This document shows positions 36,516 to 44,856 of a stretch of 64,000 nucleotides of DNA, piece by piece. How positions within the stretch are numbered: position 1 is the stretch's first letter; each line of letters starts with the position of its first letter. This DNA is from Prevotella sp. Lineage in GTDB: Bacteria > Bacteroidota > Bacteroidia > Bacteroidales > Muribaculaceae. Below the pieces are notes generated by a model, which saw only the letters and a list, made by a program, of their open reading frames with translations, was not told the origin of the DNA and ran no database searches. Both the position numbers and the translations under genes were made by a program. The DNA lies in contig JAMPIK010000006.1 of assembly GCA_023662865.1 (NCBI GenBank), forward strand, positions 1-64,000. The letters run 5' to 3'.

Positions 36516-38132
36516 TCAGAATTTGAAACCCATTGAGATTACTATCTGATTATTTACATTAGTCATTTCGGCCTGTGCGCCGGAGTCTATTTTGTAATCG
36601 GGATCGGCAGTAAATGCGTGCCAGTCAGCGCTTTGATGACGATAAACGTATGCTGCATCCATATAGAAATGCTTGTAGTGATAGCCTATACCGGCAGTGA
36701 CATAATCTGTTGTATTGTCAAGCTGATATGAGGGGTCTGTTCCGGCGGTGGTTATTGTCATCCGATTGTTTTTAGCCGCCTCTTTCACCGGGTCGGATAT
36801 GTGTGCGTATCCGGCGCGAAGGCTGACGTATGGACTTACGCGATATTCAAGGCCGGCACGGAATGTTATTTGGCTTTTGTAATAATCCTTCACCTGCTGA
36901 TTTGTAGTGGCAAACGGGTCGCCGTAACCGTCTACATAGCCGCCGTTGTAATACGGCGATGATAGGTGAATATACTGATTGTCAGTAAAATCTACATCGG
37001 CACTGATTATAAGCTTGTTCTCAATCACACCGGCAGCACTGAACATAAAGCGCCATGGGGTGCGAAGATTATATTCGTTATAACCGTCAAAGCCTTCGTT
37101 CGTTTCTTGCGAGCCGTTGCGTATGTCGGTATTGGGATATTCATACTTTGTACTTGCGTAGTAGTATTCGTCAAGGCTGTACCATGTCGGGGTGTGGAAT
37201 GCGAAACCGATGCGCAATTCCTGAATAGGTTTATAGATGAAACCTAGTTTGTAGTTGAAACCGGTGCCGCTTACACTGTAAAAGTTGTACAGATTCCAAA
37301 ATGCATCTGTTATTGTGAAGTCGGGTTTGTTCGGTTCAAGCACGTATGCATTTTGCAGCGACTCTCCATACATAGCTTTACGAGTATAGTTGATATCAAA
37401 GATACCAAAGTCCATACCCCAATAGAATTTATCTACGAAATTACCGCCGAAGGCGAGGTTGTATTCATCTATCCCGCCTGTTTCCTCCACAGCTATGGAA
37501 GAAGAACCGGTAGTTCCGTCACCATAGAGACCGTACCAGTTTGTGCCATCGGAATATTGGATTGGTGAAATCAGATATGAATCGTAAGCGAGCACATCAA
37601 TCCATGGGAGTAAGCTGCTATCATACGGATAATCGGTATTGAAGTCAGCTTCGGTCAAGCCATAGTCGTTTGCCACACCGGCCATGAAGTTGCTCATGGA
37701 GTTGGTGATATTGTTGGCAAAGCCTTTATATCTGCGGTTGAAGTTTGCACGTCGGTTATAGGTAAAACCCCAGTTGAATGTACGCAGTGTGGAAGTGGGC
37801 ATGACGGCAGAGCCTATGTAACCGCCGTTATTCATCAGGAAGTTAAGATGATTTTCGGAGTTTTTGCCATTTCCGAAATCAAGGCCGGTGTTTTGAATAT
37901 CAAAGTTGATGGTGGCACCTATTTCGGAGGAGCGGTAAACACCAATACCGGCGGGGTTGAATGAAAGTGTGGTCATGTCGCCGCCGAGAGCACCGAAAGC
38001 ACCGCCCATACTCATAAATCGAGCCGTGCCGTACAGACCCGGTTGGGAGATATGATAACCGTCAAGCGCACTTTGCGCAAAGGCAGTTGCTGCAAACAGC
38101 AATGCCGATGAAATTAGTAGAGATCTTTTCAT
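36516..38132 (-). CDS. FadL/OmpP1-like outer-membrane transport protein
   Basis: A 538-aa beta-barrel with a signal peptide (cleaved near AFAQSA). The N-terminal plug-like motif GTARFMSMGGAFGALGGD and SFNPAGIGVYRSSE is the FadL/TodX signature (NPAG). Many alternating strands follow, ending in VISMGFKF with a terminal aromatic residue. Members let hydrophobic compounds cross the outer membrane. Bacteroidota copies are often labelled hemin receptor without proof. It lies 67 nt downstream of the Trp/Gly-rich protein gene, separated by a hairpin. Confidence 0.88.
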   Translation of the reverse strand: MKRSLLISSALLFAATAFAQSALDGYHISQPGLYGTARFMSMGGAFGALGGDMTTLSFNPAGIGVYRSSEIGATINFDIQNTGLDFGNGKNSENHLNFLMNNGGYIGSAVMPTSTLRTFNWGFTYNRRANFNRRYKGFANNITNSMSNFMAGVANDYGLTEADFNTDYPYDSSLLPWIDVLAYDSYLISPIQYSDGTNWYGLYGDGTTGSSSIAVEETGGIDEYNLAFGGNFVDKFYWGMDFGIFDINYTRKAMYGESLQNAYVLEPNKPDFTITDAFWNLYNFYSVSGTGFNYKLGFIYKPIQELRIGFAFHTPTWYSLDEYYYASTKYEYPNTDIRNGSQETNEGFDGYNEYNLRTPWRFMFSAAGVIENKLIISADVDFTDNQYIHLSSPYYNGGYVDGYGDPFATTNQQVKDYYKSQITFRAGLEYRVSPYVSLRAGYAHISDPVKEAAKNNRMTITTAGTDPSYQLDNTTDYVTAGIGYHYKHFYMDAAYVYRHQSADWHAFTADPDYKIDSGAQAEMTNVNNQIVISMGFKF

Positions 38133-38161
38133 ATCTGTTGTAATTTATTTCAAATAAAGAG

Positions 38162-38191
38162 CATACAGGCTCCGTGCTATGAGCCTGTATG
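38162..38191 (-). terminator. Hairpin between Trp-rich gene and FadL-like gene
   Basis: A perfect 11-bp stem (38162-38172 with 38181-38191) and 8-nt loop, 8 nt after the Trp-rich gene's stop. On the minus strand it is followed by CTCTTTATTTG. It is a terminator or attenuator ahead of the FadL-like gene. Confidence 0.65.
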
Positions 38192-38199
38192 TAAAAGTT

Positions 38200-39429
38200 T
38201 TATCTGCGATGACCGCCGCCACCACCGCGCATACCGCCTCCGGCACCGCCGCCGCGTGTACCGCCGCCACTGCGGAAGCCTCCACCGGAGCTGCGGTGTG
38301 TGCTGCCTCCGGTATTAAACGAGCTGTTGGAACGTGTGGTGTTCATACTCGGACGTGTAGTGTGGTTCGACGGGCGAGCAGTTGTTGTAGTACTCGGTGG
38401 GGTATTAGTGGTTGTTGAAGGTCGGGTAGTGGAAGTACTCGGACGTGTTGTTGCAGTGGAAGGTCTTGTTGTGGGAGTAGTCGGGCGCAAGTTTGAATTT
38501 CCGGTTTGATAGTGCTTCTGAGTATCCAAGCCGGGACGCGAGGTTTGGTAATTGTTGTTCATCGTGCCGCGATGAGTATAGCTTGTACCGGGCTGTACAT
38601 AACCGGGGCGAGATGAAGAGCTGCCGTGGCTGCCTCCTCCCGAGACGGCTGCCGTGCCGGGACGTGTGGCTGAACCCATACCGTTGACTACACCGGGATT
38701 ACGATGACCGCCGCCGGTGCCGGGACGTGTGTTGTGCGCCCAACCGGGGCGTGTGGTATTTCCGGGGCGCGGTGTGCTGTAAGCCCAACCGGGGGTGTTC
38801 CACACCCAACCGGGTCCCCAGCTCCAGCCCCATGAAGGTCCCCAGGCAAACCAGGGGTCGTACCAGCCGCCCCAGCCCCAAGACCAACCCCAATTCCAAC
38901 TCCAACCGGGACCATAGCCCCACCCTAAGTTCCAATAGGGATTCCAACACCATGTTGTGCCGTAGTAAGGGAAGGTACGGGTGTACCACGGTGAAAAGAC
39001 CGGATAGCCGTAATCATAAACTATATTGATATTGCCGTAGCTGTTGTTGATTAGATCGGAAAGAACCGACATATTATCAACAACGATAGTGGGGTTATAG
39101 TATTTTTGGATTTCTTGAGTATAGACAAAATCTTGCGAATTGGCAATGGCATCACCGATAGTATCAACCGCGCTTTGATAATAACCGCCGTAACGGTTAT
39201 ACTCGTCTATATCACGATTTTCTTGATATGCACTTTGTGGATAGTAATAATAAGTCTGGCTCTCGCCGCCATAAATTGTGGCACCGGGAACAGGCTGATT
39301 TTTAGTTTGTTGTTTCTGTGTTTGAGTCTTGGCCGTTTTGGGGTTGTAATAGATATCGTCAAACTCCTCCTGAGCAACCCCGGATAAAGTAAGACACAAG
39401 CAAGCAGAAATCAAAAGTAACTTCTTCAT
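38200..39429 (-). CDS. Secreted low-complexity Trp/Gly/Thr-rich protein
   Basis: A 409-aa exported protein with a signal peptide (LLISACLCLTLSGVAQ). Residues about 30-160 are Tyr/Gln/Asn-rich. Around 160-240 it becomes extremely Trp-rich, e.g. NLGWGYGPGWSWNWGWSWGW. Next come Arg-Pro-Gly segments, then tandem TTRPST-type repeats (about 315-370), then a Gly/Arg tail ending RGGGGGHRR. There is no catalytic domain. It may be an adhesive or cell-surface structural protein. I do not recognise a defined family. Position next to a FadL-like porin may be functional. Confidence 0.7.
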   Translation of the reverse strand: MKKLLLISACLCLTLSGVAQEEFDDIYYNPKTAKTQTQKQQTKNQPVPGATIYGGESQTYYYYPQSAYQENRDIDEYNRYGGYYQSAVDTIGDAIANSQDFVYTQEIQKYYNPTIVVDNMSVLSDLINNSYGNINIVYDYGYPVFSPWYTRTFPYYGTTWCWNPYWNLGWGYGPGWSWNWGWSWGWGGWYDPWFAWGPSWGWSWGPGWVWNTPGWAYSTPRPGNTTRPGWAHNTRPGTGGGHRNPGVVNGMGSATRPGTAAVSGGGSHGSSSSRPGYVQPGTSYTHRGTMNNNYQTSRPGLDTQKHYQTGNSNLRPTTPTTRPSTATTRPSTSTTRPSTTTNTPPSTTTTARPSNHTTRPSMNTTRSNSSFNTGGSTHRSSGGGFRSGGGTRGGGAGGGMRGGGGGHRR

Positions 39430-39584
39430 ATCTGTAAGGTCATTATTCGTTTCTAATTTTAGACAAATTGCAACTAAAAAGGTTTAAACCGATTCCCGGT
39501 AAAATTCCATAGCATACAATAAGCATGTAAATATAACAATAAATTTTCAAATAAGGGCAGACTGTTAAATTTTATTAAGATTTT

Positions 39585-40298
39585 TTAACTGTTGAGATGG
39601 AAATCTTTTGTCAGTTTTTTGTATTCCGATGAGTACTCTCCACCCTGCGCATATATCCGCAATTTCATGATATCGCAATCGCAATAATGCTTTGAGAGCT
39701 GCATCATTACTCTTACCGGAGCCTCTTGGTTACGGGAAAATACCCGGCAAATGCGCCTTGCAAACAGACCAACGCCATTTGCAATATGCAGCAGAGCAAG
39801 CTCTTCCTCCGGTGGGAAAATCAATGCAATACTTCCTTTCTCGGACAGCGATTCAGCACCGTGCGTTATCAGACTTTGCGGACTGAATTCAGCGGCATGA
39901 CGAGCCTGCAAACGAGCATTTTCATTTACTTGCTTTACTCCGGCATTAAAAAAAGGAGGATTGCTGATTATCAAGTCAATACCCCTACCCTCTTTTGCCA
40001 ATAAATTAAAGTCTGAAAATGAAGCTGTGAGTCTGTCTGACCAAGGAGAATTTTGAAAATTATATTCAGCTTCAGCCACAGACGGAGCATGAATATCTAT
40101 GGCATGAATTATTGCGGATTGATTTTTTTGAGCGCACATCAGAGCTATTACACCGCAGCCGCAGCCCACGTCCAATATGCTTTCCGCGCCGCTGACATCT
40201 GTCCATGCTCCCAATAAGACGGCATCAAAGCCCACGGGCAACGAACTGCACCCGTGGGCTACGGTAAACTTTTTAAATTTAAAAACTCTTTGCTTCAC
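39585..40298 (-). CDS. trmN6: tRNA1(Val) adenine-37 N6-methyltransferase
   Basis: A 237-aa SAM-dependent methyltransferase (YfiC). SAM-binding ILDVGCGCGVIALMCAQ is followed by the adenine-methylase motif SNPPFFN and FPPEEE. No ATG is suitable; I use GTG at 40298, because a -7 element (minus TAACTTTG, 40320-40327) lies over the alternative TTG at 40322. The N-terminal motif, usually like HDRCAMKVGTDG in this family, here reads HGCSSLPVGFDA and is encoded by a palindrome. Whether the enzyme still works is uncertain. Confidence 0.85.
   Translation of the reverse strand: MKQRVFKFKKFTVAHGCSSLPVGFDAVLLGAWTDVSGAESILDVGCGCGVIALMCAQKNQSAIIHAIDIHAPSVAEAEYNFQNSPWSDRLTASFSDFNLLAKEGRGIDLIISNPPFFNAGVKQVNENARLQARHAAEFSPQSLITHGAESLSEKGSIALIFPPEEELALLHIANGVGLFARRICRVFSRNQEAPVRVMMQLSKHYCDCDIMKLRIYAQGGEYSSEYKKLTKDFHLNS
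40229..40260. repeat. REP-like palindrome inside trmN6 coding sequence
   Basis: AGCCCACGGG (40229-40238) and CCCGTGGGCT (40251-40260) are perfectly complementary across a 12-nt loop. They encode the trmN6 segment AHGCSSLPVG. The outer bases (CCC..GGGCTAC) resemble the hairpin at 43759-43807. Confidence 0.6.
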
Positions 40299-40319
40299 TT
40301 CCGCAGTCGGATTTTGCCG

Positions 40320-40327
40320 CAAAGTTA
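40320..40327 (-). promoter_or_regulatory. Candidate -7 element for trmN6
   Basis: Reads TAACTTTG on the minus strand, just past the stop of the micropeptide gene. It argues for the GTG start at 40298. Confidence 0.5.
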
Positions 40328-40333
40328 ACTAAA

Positions 40334-40498
40334 TTATTTGGAAGAGGCCGCTTCTTTCCGTTGTGCCATTTCCCGGAAAAGTTCGGGAGTCAACACCGTG
40401 TGCTTATTATCCGGACGCATGCCATTCAGTTGCAACAGTGTTAACCGAGTTGCTTTCTCCAGTTTGGGCTCATGTATATTTTTTACTTTAACTTTCAT
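40334..40498 (-). CDS. 54-aa micropeptide coupled to VKOR gene
   Basis: The product begins MKVKVKNIHEPKLEKATRLT and ends MAQRKEAASSK. It is basic at the front, contains TLLQLNGM, and has no Cys, no signal peptide and no double-glycine. The start lies inside the last 11 nt of the VKOR gene in another frame, so translation is probably coupled. By position it is the third gene of a thioredoxin/VKOR/peptide operon. It might be a precursor peptide, a substrate, or an accessory protein. I do not recognise it. Confidence 0.6.
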   Translation of the reverse strand: MKVKVKNIHEPKLEKATRLTLLQLNGMRPDNKHTVLTPELFREMAQRKEAASSK

Positions 40499-41501
40499 TT
40501 TGTTTTTCCATTAACGGCATAATTGCATTAATTCCGAGCATTACTGCTACATACGTCACGCCTAACACGAAAAAGTCCATACTCAACGGCCATGCATATT
40601 TAATGTAGCCGCCCCTCAGATAGCTAAAGAACAACAACCACAAGGAGGCTTGCACACATACGCACAGAGTACACCATTTGTGGGCGCGAAATTTTTGATA
40701 CCAAATACTCCAAACGGTGAATGGCAAGCAACATACATTGCACAGAGCAAGCCATGGAAGCATATCCGGAAACATCAACAAAGTGAGCAGACTCACGGAG
40801 AAATAAGAAAATCCCACTTCACTCCAACCGAACAGTCCGAAAAATTTAGATGCTTTGAGCTCAAGGATACTGTCGCACCCACCGGCTTGAAGCACACTGC
40901 ATACGCTGTCGGCCGCCGGATTATGTATTTTAACTGACTTCTGCACAAGCAAATATGTAAAATATAATCCCACAATATCAACAGCAGCCACCAATATGGT
41001 TGAAACGCTGTCATAAAGTCTGTTGGAGATAAACGCATAAAGAAACAAGAAAATCGCGCAAAGATAAAGCACCCTTTTTTTCGTGCTTGTTAAAAACTCC
41101 AAGGCGCGGTGCTTTTCATATTCCGGCTCTTTTGCCATGGCAGTCGGAAATGATAGAATCACATTTCCATCCCATGCATTTTGAAATTCCAAAGCCGGGA
41201 CTGTCTCCCGGACGCCCTGCGACATATATGTGACATTTCCTCCCGATTGGTTTAAAACAATTACAAAACCTTTGGGAGTGCGAGCCAAAAACGGCGGTGT
41301 GAGTTTAGATATTTCACACTTGTCAGACAATAGCCACCCCTGACTCTCCACACCATATTCTTCCAATAATTTTATCAGACCGAACATGGTGCGGAAAGGC
41401 ATATCGTCAAAACGCTTTGTAGTGTAAGCATCTGTGTGACTTACACCCAATGCAGTAAGATAATCGCCCGCGAGGGTCGGTTTGTAATTCTGCGTTGACA
41501 T
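40488..41501 (-). CDS. VKOR-domain membrane protein with degenerate C39-like N-terminus
   Basis: A 337-aa protein. Residues 1 to about 120 resemble a peptidase C39-like domain, but the catalytic Cys is absent and the usual His-Phe before the VV strand is Gly-Phe (KGFVIVL), so it should bind rather than cleave. From about 143 on there are hydrophobic helices with the VKOR pattern: Cys201 and Cys209 in the loop (VCSVLQAGGCDSILELKASK, quoted), then CxxC at 277-280 (WCTLC). VKOR proteins reoxidise a thiol oxidant using quinone. It is 2 nt downstream of the thioredoxin-like gene. Confidence 0.82.
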   Translation of the reverse strand: MSTQNYKPTLAGDYLTALGVSHTDAYTTKRFDDMPFRTMFGLIKLLEEYGVESQGWLLSDKCEISKLTPPFLARTPKGFVIVLNQSGGNVTYMSQGVRETVPALEFQNAWDGNVILSFPTAMAKEPEYEKHRALEFLTSTKKRVLYLCAIFLFLYAFISNRLYDSVSTILVAAVDIVGLYFTYLLVQKSVKIHNPAADSVCSVLQAGGCDSILELKASKFFGLFGWSEVGFSYFSVSLLTLLMFPDMLPWLALCNVCCLPFTVWSIWYQKFRAHKWCTLCVCVQASLWLLFFSYLRGGYIKYAWPLSMDFFVLGVTYVAVMLGINAIMPLMEKQNES

Positions 41502-41503
41502 AA

Positions 41504-41797
41504 CTACATATAAGATTGAATCTTATTGAGCAGGAACTGGCCGTCCATCTCTCCGCTTTCACGCCATACCGGCTTGCCGTCTTTATAAATAATGAACGTA
41601 GGAGTGGAGTTAACGCCTTCCGTTTCGGAGAGTTCCTGATTCAAATCAATATCCAATTGATATATGTCCACTTGACCCGCCAGCATTTCCTTTATTTGCT
41701 CGATTACGGGCATCATTCTTTGGCAGTGAGGACACCAAGTGGCATAAAATTCCACCATTACCACGGGGGTTGAGTTAATAGCTTGTGTATATTCCAT
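41504..41797 (-). CDS. Thioredoxin-fold protein with DsbA-type CPHC motif
   Basis: A 97-aa single-domain thioredoxin fold. The active site is WCPHC at residues 21-25; CPHC is typical of the oxidant DsbA, not the reductant thioredoxin (CGPC). The cis-Pro loop is STPTFII. There is no signal peptide, so it should be cytoplasmic, which is unusual for a partner of a VKOR protein. It is first in a three-gene operon with the VKOR protein and the 54-aa micropeptide. Confidence 0.88.
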   Translation of the reverse strand: MEYTQAINSTPVVMVEFYATWCPHCQRMMPVIEQIKEMLAGQVDIYQLDIDLNQELSETEGVNSTPTFIIYKDGKPVWRESGEMDGQFLLNKIQSYM

Positions 41798-41884
41798 AGT
41801 TGAATTAATAAATTGGTTTCAGTACTAAAACAAAATGAATTGAATATTGTTTAAAAAACAACGAAGCTACCGTTAGCAACTAAT

Positions 41885-41916
41885 TTTGCATAATTCGGAT
41901 TAATTGCGTAATTTTG
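41885..41916 (+). promoter_or_regulatory. pfp promoter
   Basis: TTTG (41885-41888), a 20-nt spacer and TAATTTTG (41909-41916), 43 nt before the start codon. Confidence 0.8.
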
Positions 41917-41959
41917 CAGCGGTATTAGATAGAAAAGAAAAACATTCAATTGATTCTGC

Positions 41960-43618
41960 ATGAAAAAGAGTGCACTACAAAGAGTCAGGGCAGATTATCA
42001 ACCCAAACTGCCCTTTGCCCTCCAAGGCCCGGTAAAGGTAAAATTCGGTGAGAAAACACGCTCCGTGGCTCATCAGGAGGAAATACAGCAGCTTTTCCCG
42101 AATACATACGGTATGCCTGTAGTTGAGTTTGAACGCAATGAAAATCCCGAAAGAGTAGAAGAGCCGTTTAATGTAGGCATTATCTTGTCCGGAGGTCAAG
42201 CCCCGGGCGGTCATAATGTGGTGAGCGGCATTTTCGACGGTATAAAGAGCTTGAACCGCGAATGTCGCCTATATGGTTTCCTAATGGGACCCAGCGGCTT
42301 TGTGGATCATCAATATATGGAGCTCACAGCAGGTATAATCAAAGATTACCGCAATACCGGAGGCTTCGACATAATAGGCTCCGGACGCACAAAGTTGGAA
42401 ACACCCGAGCAGTTTGACGAGGGTCTGAAAATTCTTGAAGAATTGAATATCAAGGCATTGGTGATTATAGGCGGCGATGACTCCAACACTAATGCCGCCG
42501 TACTTGCAGAGTATTATAAAGCAAAAGGTGTTGATATTCAAGTAATCGGTGTACCTAAGACTATTGACGGCGACTTGAAGAACAAATGGATTGAGACCTC
42601 ATTCGGATTCGATACCGCCTGCAAGGTTTACAGCGAGGTAATAGGCAACATACAGCGCGACTGCAACTCCGCCAAGAAATATTGGCACTTCATCAAGCTG
42701 ATGGGCCGCTCCGCCTCTCATATCGCATTGGAATGTGCGCTTGAGACTCAGCCCAATATATGCATCATTTCAGAAGAAATTCTTGCAAAGCGCATGACTC
42801 TTGACAATATTGTCAGCCAGATTGCATATGTGGTAAGTGAGCGCGCTCGTCTGGGTTGGAACTTCGGCACTGTGCTTATACCGGAAGGTCTGATTGAGTT
42901 TATCCCCTCCATGAAAGCACTTATCTCCGAGCTTAACGATGTACTCGCCGAACATTCAGAAGACCTTGAAAGCCTTGACGAAGACAACAAACTCATCACT
43001 ATACACTCATACCTCACCCCTATCAATCAGGAGCTTTACAAGAGTTTGCCCAAGCAGATTGCCCTTCAGCTCTCAATGGACCGCGACAGCCACGGCAATG
43101 TGCAGGTAAGCCTTATCGAAACAGAGAAGCTCATATCGGAAATGGTGGAGAAGCGTCTTGAAGAAATGAAGGAGCAAGGCCAGTATGTAGGCAAATTCGC
43201 CACACAACACCACTTCTTCGGCTACGAAGGCCGCTGCGCCGATCCCTCCAATTTTGATGCGGATTACACTTATGCCCTCGGCTACAATGCGGCAATGCTC
43301 ATCAATGCCGGACTTACCGGCTATATGAGTTCGGTAAGAAACCTTACCGGACACACGGAAGAATGGATTGCAGGCGGTATTCCAATCACCATGATGATGA
43401 ATATGGAAAAACGCAACGGCAAACTGAAACCGGTAATCCAAAAGGCATTGGTAAACCTTAACGGGCGCCCCTATCTCAAATTCGCTTCTCAACGAGAAAC
43501 ATGCTCGCTCAACACTCTTTACCAGTATCCGGGTCCCATTCAGTACTTCGGTCCGGTAGAAGTGTGCGACCGCCCGTCCATGACACTCTTGTTGGAACAC
43601 AACAAAGAAATTTATTGA
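41960..43618 (+). CDS. pfp: PPi-dependent 6-phosphofructokinase
   Basis: A 552-aa enzyme converting fructose 6-phosphate and pyrophosphate to fructose 1,6-bisphosphate, reversibly. The PPi hallmark GGDD is in VIIGGDDSNTNA, where ATP enzymes have GGDG. The catalytic loop is PKTIDGDLKNKW, and the N-terminal GIILSGGQAPGGHN binds the diphosphate. Length matches the long (beta-type) PFP of Bacteroidota and plants. It is monocistronic with a strong promoter and terminator. Confidence 0.96.
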   Translation: MKKSALQRVRADYQPKLPFALQGPVKVKFGEKTRSVAHQEEIQQLFPNTYGMPVVEFERNENPERVEEPFNVGIILSGGQAPGGHNVVSGIFDGIKSLNRECRLYGFLMGPSGFVDHQYMELTAGIIKDYRNTGGFDIIGSGRTKLETPEQFDEGLKILEELNIKALVIIGGDDSNTNAAVLAEYYKAKGVDIQVIGVPKTIDGDLKNKWIETSFGFDTACKVYSEVIGNIQRDCNSAKKYWHFIKLMGRSASHIALECALETQPNICIISEEILAKRMTLDNIVSQIAYVVSERARLGWNFGTVLIPEGLIEFIPSMKALISELNDVLAEHSEDLESLDEDNKLITIHSYLTPINQELYKSLPKQIALQLSMDRDSHGNVQVSLIETEKLISEMVEKRLEEMKEQGQYVGKFATQHHFFGYEGRCADPSNFDADYTYALGYNAAMLINAGLTGYMSSVRNLTGHTEEWIAGGIPITMMMNMEKRNGKLKPVIQKALVNLNGRPYLKFASQRETCSLNTLYQYPGPIQYFGPVEVCDRPSMTLLLEHNKEIY

Positions 43619-43633
43619 TAATACCACTATCCC

Positions 43634-43669
43634 AAGCAAGGACCCCGACATGCGCCGGGGTCCTTGCTT
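43634..43669 (+). terminator. pfp terminator
   Basis: A perfect 14-bp stem (43634-43647 with 43656-43669) with an 8-nt loop, ending in TTTTTATA. Confidence 0.9.
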
Positions 43670-43758
43670 TTTATATCACTTACTCGCGTTTCGCATGTTC
43701 TATATACATTGGCTAATTACAGTAAATCGGTGTCTTTCAGACACCTTTACAGACTCTC

Positions 43759-43807
43759 TTGTAGCCCCAAACACCCACGGCTACGCCGCGTGTGTTTGGG
43801 GCTACAA
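43759..43807. repeat. REP-like 49-nt palindrome
   Basis: Outer arms 43759-43774 and 43792-43807 form a perfect 16-bp stem starting TTGTAGCCCCAAACAC; an inner imperfect CCACGG/CCGCGT stem closes a CTACG loop. A 7-bp hairpin (43729-43745) lies just before it. The intergenic stretch 43670-43884 otherwise holds nothing I can assign. Confidence 0.6.
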
Positions 43808-43884
43808 ATAATCACTGTGCTTCGCACACTACCACAATCTATAAATATCAATGTATTGTAACTTGCGAAACTTGAATCACTTAA

Positions 43885-44808
43885 TTACTTTGCGGTGACC
43901 GACGTTGGTGATTTACGATGCTTCTTGCCGATGTTTGTGAACACCATACCTATGATTATTATACCCATGGCCACTACTTGCATCGGTCTTAGTTGGTCAA
44001 TGCCCATTAGCACTGACGCAATTGTGGCAAACACGGGCAAAAGATACTGATACAGTGATACCAATTCGCTGCCTATATCTTTCACGGCGGGTTGCACAAG
44101 GAAGTATGCCAAGAAGGTTGGACAAAGCAGAATAAAGCCGATTTCCAGCCATGGTGTCAACTCTGTTGTATGCACTATGGGTTCGTTTTGCATACCCGGC
44201 AATAAGAAAAGTGCGGGAATTGCCGCAAATAAGAATACCCATCTTAACAGATTGATAGGCTTATACTTAACTGTGGGCTTCTGCAATATTACCAAATAGA
44301 ACGCATAGCAGATTGTTGAGGCAACTGCCATGAGGTCACCGAGCATATTGTCGCTTCCAGCTTTGCCACTGCTTCCGTCCGCTATTACGATAAACGCTCC
44401 GACAAATGATATAATCACACCCAAGTATTCAATCCACGAGGGACGCTCATGTAAGAAAATTATGCCTATCAAAATTACAAACATGGGCGGCATCGTCATA
44501 ATAATTGAGATATCAATAGGATTGCCGTAGCGTAATGAGTTGACAAACAGGAATATAAAGCCGAACAAACCGATTGTGCCGCCAAGCACAATCTTTAGCC
44601 AATCACTCCGGTCAATACTCTTTGTCTGCACAAACAAGGAGACAAGCCAAAGCAAAATACACCCGCCAACGAGCCGGACGGCTGAAATACCGTTGCCGGT
44701 CATCCATTCGGGAATTAATACCTTAGTTATCGGCACATTCAATCCCCAAAATATAGCGGCAATCAAGATACAAAGATTGCCGATTAAAAATGTACTTCCT
44801 TTTTTCAT
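43885..44808 (-). CDS. EamA/DMT-family transporter
   Basis: A 307-aa inner-membrane protein with ten hydrophobic helices in two EamA repeats (LCILIAAIFWGLNVPITKVL at the front; LGDLMAVASTICYAFYLVIL for the second). The family exports amino acids or metabolites; the substrate is unknown. It is followed by nothing on the same strand until pfp's convergent terminator. Confidence 0.9.
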   Translation of the reverse strand: MKKGSTFLIGNLCILIAAIFWGLNVPITKVLIPEWMTGNGISAVRLVGGCILLWLVSLFVQTKSIDRSDWLKIVLGGTIGLFGFIFLFVNSLRYGNPIDISIIMTMPPMFVILIGIIFLHERPSWIEYLGVIISFVGAFIVIADGSSGKAGSDNMLGDLMAVASTICYAFYLVILQKPTVKYKPINLLRWVFLFAAIPALFLLPGMQNEPIVHTTELTPWLEIGFILLCPTFLAYFLVQPAVKDIGSELVSLYQYLLPVFATIASVLMGIDQLRPMQVVAMGIIIIGMVFTNIGKKHRKSPTSVTAK

Positions 44809-44856
44809 AATTAGTGTTTGCGTAAATTAAAATACATTAATTTAACACAACACCGC

